DNA of 64,000 nucleotides from Verrucomicrobiota bacterium (lineage in GTDB: Bacteria; Verrucomicrobiota; Verrucomicrobiia; Verrucomicrobiales; Akkermansiaceae): assembly GCA_004293445.1 (NCBI GenBank), contig RDYP01000007.1:121933-185932 (forward strand), given 5' to 3'. How positions within the stretch are numbered: position 1 is the first letter of the stretch; every line of letters starts with the position of its first letter. Shown in pieces: positions 1-10,831 of this stretch. The notes under the pieces were generated by a model. The model was given only the letters and a program-made list of their open reading frames with translations, did no database searches and had not been told where the DNA came from. Made by a program: the position numbers and the translations under genes.

Positions 1-1007
1 AGCTCACCGACTCGCTCTTCGAGCGCACCAAGAAGCCCGTCCGCGACTGCCTCAAGGAAGCAGGCGTCAGCGCAGCCCAAGTGGACGAACTCGTGCTCGT
101 CGGTGGCATGACCCGCATGCCGAAGGTGATCGAAATCGCCAAGGAACTCGCCGGCAAGGAACCTCATCGCGGCGTGAACCCCGATGAAGTCGTCGCCATC
201 GGCGCCTCGATCCAAGGCGGCGTGCTCAAGGGCGATGTGAAGGACGTTCTCCTGCTCGACGTCACGCCGCTCACTCTTTCGATCGAAACCGAAGGCTCAC
301 GCGCCACCGCGATGATCGAGCGCAACACGACGATCCCCGCCAAGAAGTCGCAGGTCTTCTCGACCGCTTCCGACAACCAGCCGGCCGTGGACATCCGCAT
401 CTGCCAAGGCGAGCGCCCGATGTTCTCCGACAACAAGCTACTCGGCAATTTCAAGCTCGATGGCATCGCGCCGAAACGCCGCGGCGAACCACAGATCGAA
501 GTGACCTTCGACATCGATGCGAACGGCATCCTTCACGTCTCCGCAAAAGACAAGGAGTCCGGTAAGGAACAGAAAATCTCCATCCAAGGCTCCTCCGGCC
601 TCTCCAAGGACGAGATCGAAAAGGCCAAGCAAGAAGCCGAAGCCCACGCCGAAGAAGACCGGAAGCGCGTCGAAAGCATCGACACCAAGAACAAGGCCGA
701 AAACCTCGTTTACAACGTCGAGAAGCAACTCGCCGAACTTCCCGCCGAAGCGCCAGCCGAACTCAAGTCAGGCATTCAGACCAAGATCGACGCCGTTAAG
801 GACGCGCTGAAGAACGATAACCTCGACGCCATCAAATCCAGCACCGCGGAGCTCGAAGCCACGCTGGAGCAGCTCTACAGCGCTGCCCAGCAGGCACAAG
901 CATCCGCCGGAGGCAGCGCTCCCGATGTCGAGGCCCCGGAAGCCACTTCGTCCGAACCCCGCCAAGCCAAAGGCAAGGTGGTGGACGCGGAAGTCGTCGA
1001 CAACTGA
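1..1007 (+). CDS. dnaK: Chaperone DnaK (Hsp70), C-terminal part, cut by window start
   Basis: ATP-dependent cytosolic Hsp70 chaperone that works with DnaJ and GrpE. The reading frame is open from base 3, so the gene begins upstream of the window; about 334 C-terminal residues are visible. They include the end of the nucleotide-binding domain ([10 protein letters not shown] and [15 protein letters not shown]), the interdomain linker ([15 protein letters not shown]), the beta-sandwich substrate-binding domain ([18 protein letters not shown], then [11 protein letters not shown]), the helical lid rich in Glu and Lys, and a tail ending [10 protein letters not shown]. An internal GTG at 81 is not the start, because homologous sequence continues before it. 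groES follows after 135 bases on the same strand. I saw no CIRCE element or clear terminator between them. Confidence 0.97.
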   Translation, partial: LTDSLFERTKKPVRDCLKEAGVSAAQVDELVLVGGMTRMPKVIEIAKELAGKEPHRGVNPDEVVAIGASIQGGVLKGDVKDVLLLDVTPLTLSIETEGSRATAMIERNTTIPAKKSQVFSTASDNQPAVDIRICQGERPMFSDNKLLGNFKLDGIAPKRRGEPQIEVTFDIDANGILHVSAKDKESGKEQKISIQGSSGLSKDEIEKAKQEAEAHAEEDRKRVESIDTKNKAENLVYNVEKQLAELPAEAPAELKSGIQTKIDAVKDALKNDNLDAIKSSTAELEATLEQLYSAAQQAQASAGGSAPDVEAPEATSSEPRQAKGKVVDAEVVDN

Positions 1008-1142
1008 ACCAAAGAAAACCGGTAAGCCCATCGGCAGCCGGCTCTTCCCCGAAAAATCAGCGATTTCTTTCCAACACTTTCCGCGTCGTCCTGTGCGGCG
1101 CGGCTTCTCAATAGAACCAACGCAAACCAAACCAAAGAACAC

Positions 1143-1433
1143 ATGGCTACCATCAAACCACTCGGTCAACGCGTCCTCGTGAAGCGCCTCGACGCCGAAG
1201 CAATCAGCGCCGGCGGCATCGTCCTGCCAGACACCGCCAAGGAAAAGCCACAGGAAGCCGAAGTTCTCAGCCTCGGCACCGGCGGCAAGGATGAGGATGG
1301 CAAAACCATCGAGTTCACCGTCAAGGTGGGCGACAAGGTCCTCATCTCCAAATACGGCGGCACCGAAGTGAAAATCGACGGACAAGAAGTCCTCATCATC
1401 AGCGAGTCCGACATCCTCGGCATCGTCGGCTGA
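1143..1433 (+). CDS. groES: Co-chaperonin GroES (Hsp10)
   Basis: Heptameric lid of the GroEL chamber. The 96 residues are full length for the family. The start [15 protein letters not shown], the mobile-loop segment ([19 protein letters not shown]) and the C-terminal strand [15 protein letters not shown] match GroES closely. The ATG at 1143 is the natural start. groEL begins 49 bases downstream on the same strand, so the two form the usual operon. The spacer carries no strong Shine-Dalgarno motif, and most genes in this window also lack an obvious one. Confidence 0.97.
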   Translation: MATIKPLGQRVLVKRLDAEAISAGGIVLPDTAKEKPQEAEVLSLGTGGKDEDGKTIEFTVKVGDKVLISKYGGTEVKIDGQEVLIISESDILGIVG

Positions 1434-1476
1434 TCCAGCCGGTCCAAAATCTACCACCTACCATTCCCAATCTTAA

Positions 1477-3111
<1,635 letters not shown>

Positions 3112-3160
3112 GCCCAGCCAAGCGGCCGCGGCATCTAGCCATGAGCCCTTAGCAACCTCC

Positions 3161-3190
3161 AAAGCCGGACGGGAAACCGTCCGGCTTTTT
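3161..3190 (+). terminator. Rho-independent terminator of groES-groEL
   Basis: A stem AAAGCCGGACGG, a GAAA loop and the matching CCGTCCGGCTTT run directly into a T tract. It lies 50 bases past the groEL stop on the same strand. This is a near-perfect intrinsic terminator. Confidence 0.9.
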
Positions 3191-3234
3191 CATTTTGCTC
3201 ACCCACCCGAACAACAGATAAACACCCAAACATC

Positions 3235-3400
3235 CATCGGCTGCAGCCGCCTAAAACCCGGTAGGGCTGGACTGCCGGGCCGCCCCCCCCAGAGGGCGAA
3301 CCTCCAAAGAAACCGCCCATCCCCCGCCTCCTCCGTCGCCGATAAAGTGGGACCGCCTAGCAGTCGGTCCCTACCATTTCTCAATCCACCGACCACCCAT
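3235..3400 (-). repeat. Composite REP-like repeat block 1 (B unit plus A unit)
   Basis: One B unit (CGGTAGGGCTGGAC, CGCCGGGCCG and so on) and one A unit read on the minus strand (complement ends CAGTCGGTCCCTACCA), joined by the usual Pro/Ala/Gly-biased spacer. The groEL-to-rhodanese gap otherwise holds only the terminator, the 7-bp array and one more A unit at about 3600-3630. No gene is evident in it. Confidence 0.85.
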
Positions 3401-3403
3401 CCC

Positions 3404-3583
3404 CTGACCACTGACCACTGACCACTGACCACTGACCACTGACCACTGACCACTGACCACTGACCACTGACCACTGACCACTGACCACTGACCACTGACC
3501 ACCACTGACCACTGACCACTGACCACTGACCACTGACCACTGACCACTGACCACTGACCACTGACCACTGACCACTGACCACT
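3404..3583. repeat. 7-bp tandem array, unit TGACCAC
   Basis: About 25 near-perfect copies of TGACCAC, with one irregular join near 3500 where the phase slips. Because 7 and 3 share no factor, every frame is open and reads a heptapeptide cycle (WSVVSGQ on the minus strand). These are not genes. An A-type repeat unit flanks each side. A second array of the same unit lies at 59292-59430. Confidence 0.95.
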
Positions 3584-3670
3584 CTACCGCTGGCAAAGTG
3601 GGACCGCCTAGCAGTCAGTCCCTACCATTTCTCAATCCCCGCCCCCCGACCCCGAACACCCAAGCCTCTC

Positions 3671-4129
3671 ATGAAATCCCTCGTCTTTCTCGGAATCATC
3701 CTTCTGGCCTCGTGCCAGCTTCAGCAATCCCCGATACCAGCAAACCCAGCAGCTCCCCAAGCTCCCTCCCGCGCCCCCCGAAACCTCGACGCAAAGCTCA
3801 CCTCCATCGACCTCCTGACTCTCTTTCCTCTGCAACAAAAAGGCGCGGTCCTTCTCTACGATGCCCGACCCGCTTTCGTCGCACGTTTCGGAAAAATCCC
3901 CGGCGCCATCTCATGGCCACGCCATCAGCTCGATGCCCAGCTCCCGCTCCGCGAAGCGGAAATCCTCACCGCAACCCGCTCGGGCAAAACGATCGTCTTC
4001 TACTGCACCGACGCCGATTGCCCCGATGCCCACTTCATGGCGGAACGCATGGTCGCCCACGGCCACTCGGTCTCGATCCTCGACGGCGGTATCGCCTCTT
4101 GGAAAGACGCCGGTCTACCCACCAAGTGA
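3671..4129 (+). CDS. Rhodanese-domain lipoprotein
   Basis: The 152 residues start with a lipoprotein signal (MKSLVFLGIILLASC, lipobox LLASC), so the protein should be anchored to a membrane facing the periplasm. After a Pro/Ala-rich linker (about 25-42) comes a single rhodanese-like domain: LLYDARPAFVARFGKIPGA, then VFYCTDADCPDAHFMAERM, then SILDGGIASWKDAGLP. The Cys in FYCTDADC sits where the active-site Cys of rhodaneses lies, so sulfur transfer or redox work is possible; the substrate is unknown. It is followed closely by the ThuA-like gene on the same strand. Confidence 0.8.
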   Translation: MKSLVFLGIILLASCQLQQSPIPANPAAPQAPSRAPRNLDAKLTSIDLLTLFPLQQKGAVLLYDARPAFVARFGKIPGAISWPRHQLDAQLPLREAEILTATRSGKTIVFYCTDADCPDAHFMAERMVAHGHSVSILDGGIASWKDAGLPTK

Positions 4130-4169
4130 TTCCTTGAAATTCGGCGCTTTCCCGCCATGTATCCGCCTC

Positions 4170-5096
4170 ATGCCCATCGTCTCCCGATCCCTCGTTCTCT
4201 CGCTGACCTGCGCCGGTGCTGCCCTGCTAGCCGTGGTCGGTCGCAGCCCTGGTGAACCCACCGCACCCACCACCGGAGCGAAAAAGAAAATCGTCTTCAT
4301 CGCCGGACGCCCGAGTCATGCCCCCGGCGAACACGAACACCGCGCTGGATCGATGCTTCTGGCCGACCATCTCAACAAAAGCGGCTTACCCATCGATGCC
4401 GTGGTCGTCACCAACGGCTGGCCGGAGGACGAAGCCATCCTCGACGGTGCCTCTGCGATCGTCATTTACGCCGATGGTGGTGGCGGCCACCCGGCGATGA
4501 ATCACCTGCCCAAACTCCGTCAGCTTGCCAACAGCGGTGCTGGCATCGGCTGCATCCACTACGGCGTGGAAATCCCCAAAGGCGAGCCCGGCAATACTTT
4601 CCTCGATCTCATCGGTGGCTACTTCGAGACCGATTGGTCGGTCAACCCGCACTGGGACGCCTCCTTCAAGCCTGCCCAACACGCCATCAGTCGTGGCATC
4701 GGCGAATTCAAAATTCGTGACGAGTGGTACTACCACATGCGCTTCCGCGAAAACATGGAGGGCGTCACTCCCATTCTCAGCGACCTCCCGGGTTCAGACA
4801 CCCTCGTGCGCCCCGATGGCCCCCATTCCGGAAACCCCCACGTCCGTGCCGCGGTCAACGACCGGAAGGAGCCGCAACACGTCATGTGGGCCTACGAGCG
4901 CCCAGAAGCCTTTGGCAAAGGCCGAGCCTTCGGCTTCACGGGTGGCCACTTCCACAAGAACTGGCAGCACGACGATCACCGTGGCATCGTGCTCAACGCC
5001 ATCGCTTGGATCGCTCACCTCGAAGTGCCCAAAAACGGCATACCGAGCCCCACCCCAAGCGATGCCGACATGCAAGCCAACCTTGATGTGAAGTAA
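4170..5096 (+). CDS. ThuA-like domain protein, exported
   Basis: The 308 residues begin with a signal peptide-like stretch (MPIVSRSLVLSLTCAGAALLAVV). The rest is a ThuA/trehalose-utilisation-like domain with a class I glutamine-amidotransferase fold: KKKIVFIAGRPSHAPGEHEH near the start, CIHYGVEIPKG in the middle, and MWAYERPEAFGKGRAFGFTG then GHFHKNW near the end. Such proteins are frequent in Planctomycetes and Verrucomicrobia, often in carbohydrate breakdown loci; their chemistry is poorly known. The frame is open far upstream, across the rhodanese gene, but the ATG at 4170 begins the signal peptide and is 41 bases after the previous stop. Confidence 0.8.
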   Translation: MPIVSRSLVLSLTCAGAALLAVVGRSPGEPTAPTTGAKKKIVFIAGRPSHAPGEHEHRAGSMLLADHLNKSGLPIDAVVVTNGWPEDEAILDGASAIVIYADGGGGHPAMNHLPKLRQLANSGAGIGCIHYGVEIPKGEPGNTFLDLIGGYFETDWSVNPHWDASFKPAQHAISRGIGEFKIRDEWYYHMRFRENMEGVTPILSDLPGSDTLVRPDGPHSGNPHVRAAVNDRKEPQHVMWAYERPEAFGKGRAFGFTGGHFHKNWQHDDHRGIVLNAIAWIAHLEVPKNGIPSPTPSDADMQANLDVK

Positions 5097-5114
5097 AGCA
5101 GAGGCCGGGCAGCT

Positions 5115-5830
5115 AGGGATCGAAGCCAAAAGCGGCAGCCCCCTAAAACCCGGTAGGGCTGGACCGCCGGGCCGGCCCACTTTTCCCCATGGGTGAATCG
5201 CCAAAGAAACGCAAATCCCCCGCCTCCTCCGCCGCCGGTAAAATGGGACCGCCTGGCAGTCGGTCCCTACCATATCGCCTCCAATCTTGGACTGCTGCAG
5301 CCTGCTGCAGCTTTCCCGGAGCCAGCCTGCTGGCCCGGGCACAGCCCCGACCACACAGCCTCCTCCACCGGTAAAGTCGGACCGCCTAGCAGTCGGTCCC
5401 TACCATCCCTAAAAAGGTAGGGCTGGACCGCCGGGCCGGCCCACTTTCCCCACGAGGGCGAACCGCCCATGAACCGCCAGTTCCCCGCCTCCCCAGTTGT
5501 CGGCAAGGTGGGACCGCCTAGCAGTCAGTCCGGACCATATCGCCTCTCATCTTGGACTGCTGCAGCCTGCTGCAGCTTTCCCGGAGCCAGCCTGCTGGCC
5601 CGGGCACAGCCCCGACCACACAGCCTCCTCCGCCAATAAAGTCGGACCGCCTAGCAGTCGGTCCCTAACATCCCTAAAAAGATAGGGCTGGACCGCCGGG
5701 CCGGCCGACTCTCACCCCCGAGGGCGAATCGCAAAAGCTCGCCAAAGAACCGCCTCCGCCGCCGCCGGTAAAGTGGGACAGCCTGGCAGTCAGTCCCTAC
5801 CATTTCTCACCCCCCGACCCCCGACCACTG
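5115..5830 (-). repeat. Composite repeat block 2 with two C units
   Basis: Five A units in minus orientation alternate with B units. Two copies of a third element, C, lie between A units at about 5284-5358 and 5547-5620. C contains two palindromic GCTGCAGC words and a hairpin at 5315-5339 (CCCGG, bulged A, GCCAG, loop CCTG, CTGGC, CCGGG). No gene is evident in the gap from 5097 to the tRNA. Confidence 0.85.
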
Positions 5831-5921
5831 GTCCCTATCACCCGCCACATCAAAAAATCCGGGCATTGACAGCCACACCGCGGCGGCTTACTGAATCGGC
5901 CCCCGCGACATCCTGCGTCAC

Positions 5922-5996
5922 GGCGGAGTAGCCAAGTGGTAAGGCATCGGTTTGCAAAACCGCTATTCGAGGGTTCGATTCCCTCCTCCGCCTCCA
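5922..5996 (+). tRNA. tRNA-Cys (anticodon GCA)
   Basis: A complete cloverleaf is visible: acceptor GGCGGAG pairs with CTCCGCC, the anticodon loop TTGCAAA places GCA, and the T arm is AGGGTTCGATTCCCT. The discriminator base is T, as expected for Cys, and CCA is encoded (5994-5996). The outermost anticodon-stem pair is a T-C mismatch. A candidate terminator follows at 6086. Confidence 0.95.
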
Positions 5997-6085
5997 GTCG
6001 CGCAACGGTAGCATCCAACTCGGATCGACCTCGCCGCCGCCCTTTCCCTTTGGCGGTCTTTCCTTTTTTCGGACAACTCTCGCAG

Positions 6086-6128
6086 GTGCCTCCTCCTGCC
6101 AACGCCATCACCGCGGAGGCGCTTTTTT
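6086..6128 (+). terminator. Possible terminator downstream of tRNA-Cys
   Basis: GTGCCTCC pairs with GGAGGCGC (one G-T) across a 20-base loop, followed by TTTTTT. It lies about 90 bases after the tRNA. The long loop lowers confidence. Confidence 0.45.
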
Positions 6129-6170
6129 CCGAAAAGAAAAACGCCCGGCCGCAACATGCGGACGGGCGTC
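6128..6170 (-). terminator. Rho-independent terminator of rpmE2
   Basis: Read on the minus strand, GACGCCCG is followed by TCCGC, a short loop, GCGGC and CGGGCGT, then a T-rich run. It lies about 50 bases beyond the rpmE2 stop, in the right orientation. Confidence 0.8.
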
Positions 6171-6218
6171 TGAAAATACGATGCGCAGGATCTTCTCCGA
6201 CGATCAGGCCTCGGTGAT

Positions 6219-6485
6219 TCAGGCCTTCGGCTTGCCGACGCGGCGGACGGCTCCGAAACGCTTCTGGAATTTGTCGATGCGGCCCTCGGTATCGATGAAC
6301 TGCGCCTTGCCCGTGAAGAACGGGTGGGAGTCAGAGGTGATACCGATCGAGATGATCGAGTGTTCCACGCCGTCGATGACTTCCTTCTTCTCGGAAGATT
6401 TGGTCGAGCGTGTCACGAAGCGTGCACCGGTGGTCATGTCGACGAAGACAACCGGATTGTATTTGGGATGAAGATCCTTTTTCAT
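6219..6485 (-). CDS. rpmE2: 50S ribosomal protein L31 type B
   Basis: The 88 residues (MKKDLHPKYNPVVFVDMTTG and SDSHPFFTGKAQFIDTEGR) match bacterial L31 type B. It contains no Cys at all, so it is the zinc-independent form, which in other bacteria replaces the zinc form under zinc limitation. The ATG at 6485 fits the family start. It stands alone, with its own terminator on the left and a repeat block behind it. Confidence 0.95.
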   Translation of the reverse strand: MKKDLHPKYNPVVFVDMTTGARFVTRSTKSSEKKEVIDGVEHSIISIGITSDSHPFFTGKAQFIDTEGRIDKFQKRFGAVRRVGKPKA

Positions 6486-6614
6486 GGCGATGGATGGCCC
6501 CGATCACGTTACCGACGCGGCGGGAGGCGGGAGAGTGCACGCCCACGTGCCACTGTCAAGCCAGCCGATGATTCTCCAAAAAACCGATGGCCCCCGCACC
6601 CGCAAAAGAAACGC

Positions 6615-7040
6615 CCATCGGCAGCAGCCGCCTAAAACCCGGTAGGGCTGGACCGCCGGGCCGGCCCACTTTCCCCAGCGGGCGAATCGCAGACTAACCC
6701 GCCAAAGAACCGCCTCCACAGCCCCGGGTAACTTGGGACCGCCTGGCAGTCGGTCCCTACCATTCCACAAAAGGTAGGGCTGGACCGCCGGGCCGGCCCA
6801 CTTTCCCCCGTCGGCGAATCGCAGAAGCATCCACCAAGGAACCGCCTCCTCCGTGGCGGGTGACTTGGGACCGCCTAGCAGTCGGTCCCTACCATTCCTA
6901 AAAAGGTAGGGCTGGACCGCCGGGCCGGCCGACTTTCCCCAGTGGGCGAATCGCAGACCCACCCGCCAAAGAACCGCCTTCGCAGCCGCGGGTAAGGGAC
7001 CGCCTGTCAGTCAGTCCCTACCATTCATCAATCCCCGACC
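6615..7040 (-). repeat. Composite repeat block 3
   Basis: Three alternating B/A pairs in minus orientation fill the divergent gap between rpmE2 and the exosortase gene. The promoters of both genes must lie within or at the edges of this block; I could not single them out. Confidence 0.8.
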
Positions 7041-7095
7041 CCCTTCCCGCCCGGGCGTTGACAGCTTCGAGAGCATCGGCAAGGCTGCGCCTGCC

Positions 7096-8082
7096 ATGGA
7101 GGAAAAGCCCAGCACCCCAGAAGCATCCCACCCCGCCGCCCCCCTCCACGGTCAGGGCAGCGCCTCCAACGGGCTCATCGCCATCTACCTCGCCTGCGCA
7201 GCGGTGGTCGGCTACTTCTTCTTTTTCGTCCCCGCCTCCGGTTCCGCGGGCGGCATGGCCTCCCTGCCTTGGCTGAAAACCACTTGGAACACCGAAAACG
7301 ACTACGAGCACGGTTTCCTCGTCCCGATCATCATGGTCGGCCTGATCGCTTCCCAATGGAAAAACCTCCGTGCATTCGCCGGTCCCGGCACTCTCTGGGG
7401 GCTACCGCTTGCCATCTTCGGATGCCTGCTTTTCGTCGCCGCTTATCGCACCGGTCAACCACGCCTCGCCGTCGGAGGGCTCCCCATGATCCTTTGGGGC
7501 TCCTCCCTTTTCCTCTGGGGCTGGAAAACCAGCCGCCTGCTCTTCTTCCCGCTCTTTTTCCTCTACCTCGCCATCCCGGTGCCCGAGTTCCAACAGGCCA
7601 CCACCCGCCTCCAGATCCTGTCCACCCGACTGGCCCAGTGGGGCTCCGAACTGTGCGGGATCCAGACCGACGTCAGCGGCACCCAGATCTTCTCCGCCGG
7701 CGACAAATGGTCACCGCTTGAAATCGACAAAGGCTGCGGCGGCATCCGATCCCTCATGGCCCTCATCATGATCTCCTCGGTCTGGGCCTACATCGCACCC
7801 ATCCCACTCTGGAAAAAAGCCATCCTCTGCCTCGCCGCCTTCCCACTTGCCATCATCGGCAACATGCTCCGGCTCACCTCCATCTTTGTGATCGCGGAAT
7901 ATGGGAATGCGGACTTCGCCGCGAACACCTGGCACGACTGGTCGGGTTTGTTACTCTTCTACCCCCTCTCCCTCGCCCTCCTGCTCGGCGTTCACTCGCT
8001 GCTCGAAGGCGGCCTGCCCTGGCAGCGCCAGAAACGCATCGAAGTCCGCAAAATCGTCGGCAAGTCCGCGCCCACCCCATGA
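7096..8082 (+). CDS. Exosortase (transmembrane sorting transpeptidase)
   Basis: Integral membrane cysteine protease/transpeptidase that cleaves PEP-CTERM-type C-terminal sorting signals. The 328 residues show several hydrophobic helices and the family's catalytic set: Cys214 in GCGGIRSLM, Arg259 in NMLRLTSIF, and His280 in NTWHDWSGLL. The NDYEHGFLVP segment near residue 68 is also typical. The ATG at 7096 precedes a short Pro/Ala-rich cytoplasmic leader. The EpsI-like gene starts 4 bases after the stop, so the two are one operon. The subtype cannot be assigned by eye. No PEP-CTERM substrate gene was recognised in the window. Confidence 0.92.
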   Translation: MEEKPSTPEASHPAAPLHGQGSASNGLIAIYLACAAVVGYFFFFVPASGSAGGMASLPWLKTTWNTENDYEHGFLVPIIMVGLIASQWKNLRAFAGPGTLWGLPLAIFGCLLFVAAYRTGQPRLAVGGLPMILWGSSLFLWGWKTSRLLFFPLFFLYLAIPVPEFQQATTRLQILSTRLAQWGSELCGIQTDVSGTQIFSAGDKWSPLEIDKGCGGIRSLMALIMISSVWAYIAPIPLWKKAILCLAAFPLAIIGNMLRLTSIFVIAEYGNADFAANTWHDWSGLLLFYPLSLALLLGVHSLLEGGLPWQRQKRIEVRKIVGKSAPTP

Positions 8083-8086
8083 ACCG

Positions 8087-8815
8087 ATGAAGCGCGCCCT
8101 GCTCCTCCTGGCACTGCTCAGCGCCAGCCTCTCCACCGCCTTCCTTCTGCCGGATTTCCGACTCACGGAATCCGCGATCCGCCTCGACATCCCGGAGCGT
8201 ATGGTCGGCTGGACTGCCGTGGTCCAAGAAGCGTCCAAAAAGGAACGCGACATCCTTGCCAAGGACACCCGCTTCTCGAAAGCCGTCTGCCAGCGCCCCC
8301 GCTGGTCAAGCACTGCCCTGCTCGGAGGTGGGCCCATCGATCGCGCCGACCTATCGATCGTCCTCTCCGGCCACGACCTCGCGAACTCGATCCACCGCCC
8401 GGAGCGCTGCATGCCCGCCCAAGGCCACGAGATCTACGTTTCCGAAAAACGGATGATCGAGACGAATGGAGGCAACCAAATCCCGACCCGCCGCCTGATC
8501 TCGACCCAGGAGCTGCACTTGGGAAGCACCAAGAAGGAAGTCGTCCGCCTCGATGCCCTGACCTACTATTTTTTCGTCGGCCACGACCAGATCACCGAGG
8601 ACCACACCCGTCGGACTTTGCTCGATATCAAAGACCGGCTGTTCAAGGGCCAAGCCCAGCGTTGGGCCTACGTCTCGCTCACCATGTGGTTCGATGGCGA
8701 AACCACCCCCGACGGCAGCGGCCTGAACGATATCGACACCGCCGATACCGCCCTGCGCGAGCTCATCGGCAAGCTCGCGGACGAGAATATCGATTGGGAT
8801 CGCATCAAAGGCTAA
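8087..8815 (+). CDS. EpsI-like exosortase-associated protein (DUF3485)
   Basis: The 242 residues begin with an N-terminal hydrophobic anchor (MKRALLLLALLSASLSTAFLL). The body has the EpsI hallmarks: a Cys/Arg-containing HRPERCMPAQGHEI segment (about residue 104) and a late TYYFFVGHDQITEDH segment. EpsI-type proteins accompany exosortases, often as a separate gene or C-terminal fusion, in exopolysaccharide loci; their biochemical role is unresolved. The longer frame runs back into the exosortase gene, but the ATG at 8087 sits 4 bases after the exosortase stop and opens the membrane anchor. It converges on the ligase-like gene with only 21 bases between stops. Confidence 0.82.
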   Translation: MKRALLLLALLSASLSTAFLLPDFRLTESAIRLDIPERMVGWTAVVQEASKKERDILAKDTRFSKAVCQRPRWSSTALLGGGPIDRADLSIVLSGHDLANSIHRPERCMPAQGHEIYVSEKRMIETNGGNQIPTRRLISTQELHLGSTKKEVVRLDALTYYFFVGHDQITEDHTRRTLLDIKDRLFKGQAQRWAYVSLTMWFDGETTPDGSGLNDIDTADTALRELIGKLADENIDWDRIKG

Positions 8816-8836
8816 CCCTTCCGCCGTCGCGGACCC

Positions 8837-10804
8837 TCACCGTTCAGGCTCCCGCGGCACCACCTGCGCTCCTTCGAGGAACCGGATCGCATCCTCCAAT
8901 TCTTTCTGCAAGGCCCGGCCTTCCTCTCCCCAATAGCCTTCTGGAGTGACTTTCTGAGCTTCACGAAGCACGTCGCGGGCTTGCAGGAATTGATACAGCG
9001 CTTCTTCTGCACGACGCTCCTGTGTCCACAGTCGATACCAGCGCTGATAAAGATGACGTCCATAGTAATAACGCGCCCGGAATAGACTTTCCATGCCGCC
9101 TTCGAGCTCGATTGCTTGGAGAAACCAGCGCTCCGCCTCCTCATCCCGGCCAATCGACGACAATACGTTGCCTCCATTAAGCGCCCACTCCGGATCGAGC
9201 GAATTCAACTTGGCCGCTCCAGCATAGTAATGAGCAGTTCGGGCCAACCACCGCTCCCTCTCTGCAGCAGAACTGGCCTTATCATCCGCAGCTGCCCGCG
9301 AGAGTCCTGCAGCCGCCCCGGACAAATCGGCAGACGGCCACCACCTATTGGCCTGTTCGATTTTTGCAAGTGCCTCGTCCGGCAATGGAGCGGAAACCAA
9401 CAAGGGAGGAGCGAACCAAACATGCCATAGCTCTCGATATACCCGACTTGCTTGAATTCCCATCACTCCCATACCGGCAAAGAGCGCGAACAAAACCCCT
9501 CGCTTGAACCATGTTTGTCTATCACCCAAACCTCCGTTACACCCGGCACCGGATAGCCTCGGCAAAATCAATCCCATTGCCAAACCGAGATACATCGCTC
9601 CCGGCAAGGTATGAGTTACGAAACTGAAATTCGAATGCACCAGCGTCCCTGCCATCGCCGCTAAACCGCCGATGGCAGCAGCATCGACCGCCGCACATGA
9701 TTCACCCCCGCGCGAGATCATGCCAGCGACCCCCGCAAGACCCACGGCCACCACCGCCGCACTTACCAATAAAACTCCCGTCCACCCATAATCTGTCGCT
9801 AGCTGGGCGAACTCATTATGAACGAGATCATCATCAAAGCGATCCCAGCTCCCGTGGAGTTCAGGATCCCAACAGGCATACTTACCCCACCCGAAACTCC
9901 GACTACCGCCTCCTTTCCAACCATGTTTGGCGGCCACATCGAATGCCACGCCGACGAAGGTCAATCGGAACACATTATCCGCCGTTCCTGCGACCGTGCC
10001 GGTGCTCTGGTGCATTCCCCGCCTCTGCTCGACTTGCTCCAGTAGCGGGCCCGCCAACAACGCGAGTAACAATGGCACGGTCATGCAAAGGACCGTCAGG
10101 ACTTTCGAATGTTTCGTTTTATCCCGCCAGGCAAGCACGGTCCACAACACGAGAAAAACCATCAGCGCCACCCCCAAGCTCAACAAACCGCCACGCGAAC
10201 CCGAAAGAATCACGCCACCGACGCCTGCCAAGGCCCCAAGCAATTGCAACAAGCGCTCACACCCGTGATCTCCCGCCCGCGCAAAACGGGCAGCCAACAC
10301 CACTGCCGCCACCAGCGAAAAGTCCGCGAAGTGATTGTAATGACCAAAAAGCCCGGATGGAAGATCGTCTGCACGACTCGCAAAAGGCCACGCAAAGTCC
10401 GGATGGCTCAGCTGATGCACCGCGATCCCGGTATTCGCCAGTACCAGCAGGGCGAGCCCCACCATCAGCACACGCAGCCCCCCACCTCCCGGTGGCATCC
10501 ACAGCGCCCAAAAAAAAGAAGACAGCATCCCCGCCACGAGAAGGGCATCCGAACGGGCAAATTCACGAACCGGACTGCCCGCACACCGGAAAAGGATCCA
10601 GCCACCGGCCAGCAGCAGCATGCACACCGCGACCTGAGTCGATCGTGTCCAAGCAGCCCGCGACGCGGCCCTTGGGATCGAACAAACCAAAGAAAGTGCC
10701 AGGGCCAGCAAGGCCGGGCCCCATGTGTAGTCGATCGTCTGCCCCCCCAACATCACCGCCAGCACCATCGCCAGCGCAAAGAAAATTCCCGAGATGATAT
10801 CCAT
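8837..10804 (-). CDS. O-antigen ligase/polymerase-like membrane protein with C-terminal helical-repeat region
   Basis: The 655 residues contain about ten hydrophobic helices in the first 450, with the periplasmic loop and motif region of the WaaL/Wzy-like family (LFGHYNHFADF, ILSGSRGGLLSLG, DLVHNEFAQLATDYGWTG). The last 200 residues are soluble and helical, with TPR-like character (AERWFLQAIELEG, ALYQFLQARDVLREAQ). That architecture fits ligases that pass polymerised glycan from lipid carrier to acceptor. It lies 27 bases downstream of the sugar-phosphate transferase on the same strand, so the pair probably starts and finishes one glycan. Which linkage it makes cannot be seen. Confidence 0.8.
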   Translation of the reverse strand: MDIISGIFFALAMVLAVMLGGQTIDYTWGPALLALALSLVCSIPRAASRAAWTRSTQVAVCMLLLAGGWILFRCAGSPVREFARSDALLVAGMLSSFFWALWMPPGGGGLRVLMVGLALLVLANTGIAVHQLSHPDFAWPFASRADDLPSGLFGHYNHFADFSLVAAVVLAARFARAGDHGCERLLQLLGALAGVGGVILSGSRGGLLSLGVALMVFLVLWTVLAWRDKTKHSKVLTVLCMTVPLLLALLAGPLLEQVEQRRGMHQSTGTVAGTADNVFRLTFVGVAFDVAAKHGWKGGGSRSFGWGKYACWDPELHGSWDRFDDDLVHNEFAQLATDYGWTGVLLVSAAVVAVGLAGVAGMISRGGESCAAVDAAAIGGLAAMAGTLVHSNFSFVTHTLPGAMYLGLAMGLILPRLSGAGCNGGLGDRQTWFKRGVLFALFAGMGVMGIQASRVYRELWHVWFAPPLLVSAPLPDEALAKIEQANRWWPSADLSGAAAGLSRAAADDKASSAAERERWLARTAHYYAGAAKLNSLDPEWALNGGNVLSSIGRDEEAERWFLQAIELEGGMESLFRARYYYGRHLYQRWYRLWTQERRAEEALYQFLQARDVLREAQKVTPEGYWGEEGRALQKELEDAIRFLEGAQVVPREPER

Positions 10805-10831
10805 TGCCGCCGGAAGTAATGCCGGCCCTCC

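Noticed and set aside
1008..1142. CIRCE heat-shock operator upstream of groES
   Set aside because: I looked for TTAGCACTC and its inverted partner and did not see them.
3404..3583. Possible CRISPR array
   Set aside because: The units are 7 bases with no spacers; no cas genes are in the window.
3199..3596. Frames of repeated WSVVSGQ over the 7-bp array (also at 59.2-59.7 kb)
   Set aside because: Any 7-base tandem repeat without stops gives a cycling heptapeptide in all frames; no start or domain supports a gene.
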